Shown one piece after another: positions 61,702-64,000 of a stretch of DNA of 64,000 bases. The position numbers were made by a program, and so were the translations under genes. Where the stretch lies: assembly GCA_965232595.1 (NCBI GenBank), contig OZ246983.1, forward strand, positions 5,022,001 to 5,086,000. Direction: 5' to 3'. The DNA comes from SZUA-309 sp965232595. GTDB lineage: Bacteria; Pseudomonadota; Gammaproteobacteria; Pseudomonadales; Azotimanducaceae. Each line of letters opens with the position of its first letter. Positions within the stretch are counted from its first letter, which is position 1. The notes beneath the pieces are model-generated. The model saw only the letters and a program-made list of their open reading frames with translations, did no database searches and was not told where the DNA came from.

Positions 61702-61751
61702 GAAGCGATCTTACCCGCTGCCGGCGGGCACCGGCAGCGGTCAGCGGGTTG

Positions 61752-62963
61752 TCAGCTGGTCCGCACGTCCCGGAACGGAATGGTCTTGTCCACTTCCGGC
61801 TCCTTCGGCAGGCCGAGCACCCGCTCGCCGATGATGTTGCGCTGAATCTGATCCGTACCGCCACCGATGGAGGTGAAGTAGGCATTCAGCGACAGAAAGT
61901 TGGCGTCTTCCGCCCGAGGATAGTTTTCGCCCTCCAGCAGGCTCTGGGCCCCCAGGATCTCCGTTCGCACCCGGGCTTCCTCGTGCAGGATCCGTGACAT
62001 GGCCAGCTTGCCGAGGCTCATCACCGACGAGGAAGTGCCCTGCTTCAGATCCGCCTTGCCGCGAGCGGCGTTCAGCGCGTTCAGCTTCTTGTAGGCAATG
62101 CTCTGGGCGATGTCCTGGCGCAGCCCGGGATCATCGAGACGCCCCGCTTCCCGCGCCAGGGCGATCAGCGGCTCCTCGTCGGTGGCTTCCTTGACGCCGC
62201 TGCGCGGGCCGCGCGCGCCTTCCCCCATGGACGAGCGCTCGTAAGCGAGCGCCGTGTTGAGCACCTGCCAACCGCTGTTCAGCGGGCCGAGCAGGTTCTC
62301 CGCCGGGATGATGGCATCGGTGATGAACACCTCGTTGAAGTGGCTCTCGTTGGTGATCTGACGCAGCGGCCGCACCTCGATGCCGGGCTGCTTCATCGGG
62401 CAGAAGAAGAAGGAGATGCCTCTGTGCTTCGGCACGTCCCAATCGGTGCGCGCGATCAGCATGCCGTAGTCGGCGACCGCGGCGCCGGAGGTCCAGACCT
62501 TCTGACCGTTGGCCACATAGTGATCACCCTGCCGATCGGCCCGGGTGCGAATGCCGGCCAGATCAGATCCGGCGCCCGGCTCGCTGTAGAGCAGGCACAT
62601 GTTCACATCGCTGGTGAGCAGCCGGCCGATCAGCTGCTCCTTCAGCGCCTGACTGCCGCCCGTGAGCAGCGTGTTGGCCCAGAGGTTCATGCGATCCTGA
62701 CCCGTTCCCGGCGCTCGGACCCTTGCGAACTCCCGCTCGATGATCTTTGCCTGCTGATCCTCCAGCGCGCGGCCGTGCCACTCTTCCGGCCAGCGCGGCA
62801 CTGACCAGCGGCCCTCGAGAACCATGGACAGCCAGGCCTTCCGTTCTGGCGAGGTCTCCCACCCGTAGGATTCGTTGGCCAGCGCCTCGGCCACATCCGC
62901 GGTCCAGTTTTCGTCCAGCCAGGTGCGAACTTCGTCGCGCAGCGTTTCGTCGGTCACGCTCAT
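61752..62963 (-). CDS. Acyl-CoA dehydrogenase, subunit A of an adjacent pair
   Basis: 403 residues from the ATG at 62963 with GGAGG six bases upstream. FAD/substrate block CLLYSEPGAGSDLAGIRTRADRQ and NGQKVWTSGAAVADYGMLIARTDWD are typical. At the C-terminal medium-chain catalytic position the usual Glu is Gly (SIGGGTDQIQRNIIGERVLGLP); a Glu in LAYERSSMGEG could serve instead as in isovaleryl-type enzymes. It begins directly after the second ACAD (stop 62966), suggesting a heteromeric alpha2beta2 FadE pair as known in sterol side-chain degradation. Confidence 0.92.
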   Translation of the reverse strand: MSVTDETLRDEVRTWLDENWTADVAEALANESYGWETSPERKAWLSMVLEGRWSVPRWPEEWHGRALEDQQAKIIEREFARVRAPGTGQDRMNLWANTLLTGGSQALKEQLIGRLLTSDVNMCLLYSEPGAGSDLAGIRTRADRQGDHYVANGQKVWTSGAAVADYGMLIARTDWDVPKHRGISFFFCPMKQPGIEVRPLRQITNESHFNEVFITDAIIPAENLLGPLNSGWQVLNTALAYERSSMGEGARGPRSGVKEATDEEPLIALAREAGRLDDPGLRQDIAQSIAYKKLNALNAARGKADLKQGTSSSVMSLGKLAMSRILHEEARVRTEILGAQSLLEGENYPRAEDANFLSLNAYFTSIGGGTDQIQRNIIGERVLGLPKEPEVDKTIPFRDVRTS

Positions 62964-62965
62964 GA

Positions 62966-64000
62966 TCAACCTCCCAGTGCCTGCAGGTAGCGCTCGCGGA
63001 AATAGTCCGACGAGCCGAGGAGCTGGGCATCCGCCCGCGCCCGCTTGAGATAGAGATGGGCCGGATGCTCCCAGGTGAAGGCGATCCCGCCATGCATCTG
63101 GATGCCGTCGGCTGCTGTCTTCACAAAGGCATCGGCGCAGGCGAAGGCCGCCAGGCTGATGGCTTCGTCCGTTTTCTCCGCCCCCGTCGCCAGCCGCTCG
63201 GCCGCGCTGCGCGCCGCTGATATGGCGGACTCGGTTTCCAGCAGCAGGTCGGCAGCCATGTGCTTGATCGCCTGGAAGCTGCCGATCTGCCTGCCGAACT
63301 GGATACGGGTTTTGGCGTACTCGACCGTGAAGTCGAGCACCTTCTGCGCGCCGCCCGCCTGCTCGCCGGCCAGCGCCACCAGACCCAGATCAATGGCATC
63401 GCTGACAGCAGCCCAGACGGAGCCGGTTGGGTTCAAACGCTCCGCTGCCGCTCCTGAAAAGCCCACCTTCGCCAGCCGCTGGGTGTGATCAAACGTCGGC
63501 AACGCTTCGATGGTTACCCCCGCAGCACCGGATTCCACCAGGAAGGCACCCTGACCATCGTCTGCGTTGGCAATGACGATCAGCACATCCGCATTCTGGC
63601 CATGCAGCACGTAGTTGCCGCCGCCTTCGAGCTGCCAGCCACCGGCCGCTTCTGAAGCGCTGACGGCAACACCGTCTTCAGTCCAGCTGCCGGCATCACC
63701 GGTCAGCACCGCCGTTGCGATGGTCTCACCGGAGGCAATCGCCGGCAGCAGACGGTCGCAGGCCGCCTCGTCACCTAGAGCCTGCAGCAACCTGGCGGCT
63801 ATCACGCTGGCAAGCAGGGGCGAACAGAGCAACGCCGCACCCGCTTCTTCCATCACCGCTTCGAGCTCCATCGGCCCGACCCCAGAGCCGCCGTGGGCTT
63901 CATCGATGATCAGACCGACCACGCCCATCTCGGCGAGGCTCTGCCAGAGCGCCGGGTCGTAGCCGCTGTCCGTCTCCATCACGGCTCGAACCGCCGTCTC
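62966..64000 (-). CDS. Acyl-CoA dehydrogenase, subunit B, 5' end beyond the window
   Basis: The visible 344 residues run off the window edge without a start; the reading frame continues from ETAVRAVMETDSGYDPALWQSLAEMG. It lacks the N-terminal helix. The C-terminal half has VEYAKTRIQFGRQIGSFQAIKHMAADLLLETE and the end MHGGIAFTWEHPAHLYLKRARADAQLLGSSDYFRE, of the partner type that lacks the EGGT-type catalytic Glu. With the gene directly downstream it probably makes a heterotetramer. Direction is minus, the pair is one operon. Confidence 0.9.
   Translation of the reverse strand, partial: ETAVRAVMETDSGYDPALWQSLAEMGVVGLIIDEAHGGSGVGPMELEAVMEEAGAALLCSPLLASVIAARLLQALGDEAACDRLLPAIASGETIATAVLTGDAGSWTEDGVAVSASEAAGGWQLEGGGNYVLHGQNADVLIVIANADDGQGAFLVESGAAGVTIEALPTFDHTQRLAKVGFSGAAAERLNPTGSVWAAVSDAIDLGLVALAGEQAGGAQKVLDFTVEYAKTRIQFGRQIGSFQAIKHMAADLLLETESAISAARSAAERLATGAEKTDEAISLAAFACADAFVKTAADGIQMHGGIAFTWEHPAHLYLKRARADAQLLGSSDYFRERYLQALGG

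Noticed and set aside
1..64000. CRISPR arrays, tRNA genes, insertion sequences, attachment sites
   Set aside because: No spaced direct repeats, cloverleaf sequences, transposase frames or terminal repeats were seen by eye.

Overview
This GC-rich window is one continuous piece of chromosome from a gammaproteobacterium. The infC-rpmI-rplT-pheS-pheT-ihfA-merR order is typical of that class. The many acyl-CoA, short-chain dehydrogenase, MaoC, P450 and DUF3604 genes suggest an aerobic, lipid- or steroid-degrading, probably marine lineage. Genus cannot be fixed from this sequence. I see no tRNA, rRNA, CRISPR array, transposase or prophage. Genes are tightly packed and no gene-free stretch exceeds about 250 bases.

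Layout. 1-4.7 kb: the end of an SDR gene, a zinc-type TonB receptor with a Zur-like operator, an iron-containing alcohol dehydrogenase and a lipoprotein tyrosine phosphatase. 4.8-8.3 kb: an ArsA/GET3-type ATPase with its small CC-terminal partner, a START-like protein and a TPR protein. 8.3-16.9 kb: acyl-CoA and xenobiotic metabolism (phosphotransferase, enoyl-CoA hydratase, TetR regulator, CrtC-like protein, alpha/beta hydrolase, HSD17B4-type SDR, P450, GNAT, GST). 17-25.2 kb: two envelope hydrolases, a membrane pair including an M56-like protein without its active site, a macro-domain protein and a large beta-propeller/amidohydrolase lipoprotein. 25.3-28.2 kb: SoxC and a short SoxD-like cytochrome with a phytanoyl-CoA dioxygenase-type gene. 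28.3-36.5 kb: mixed enzymes, tandem SYLF proteins and a pyroglutamyl-peptidase-like protein.

36.5-42.1 kb is the translation operon on the minus strand. infC most likely starts at ATT, and an attenuator-like structure lies in front of pheS. 42.3-53.9 kb holds an acyl-CoA dehydrogenase, transporters, an unlisted 55-residue secreted peptide gene, an aminotransferase, rsgA, a YgjP-type peptidase, GNAT, MaoC, Nudix, MFS, DUF1684 and glyoxalase-like genes. 54-64 kb holds a two-subunit sodium/solute symporter, MaoC, a methyltransferase, a second phosphotransferase, a CMD protein, a DUF3604 protein, a rhomboid protease and an adjacent pair of acyl-CoA dehydrogenases, the second cut by the window edge.

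Taken together, the accessory genes describe import and stepwise oxidation of acyl-CoA substrates: dehydrogenation by ACADs, hydration by enoyl-CoA hydratases or MaoC proteins, oxidation by SDRs, hydroxylation by the P450. The least understood units are the ArsA-like ATPase with its CC-terminal partner, the degenerate M56 membrane pair, and the small secreted peptide with TTAGACAT boxes.
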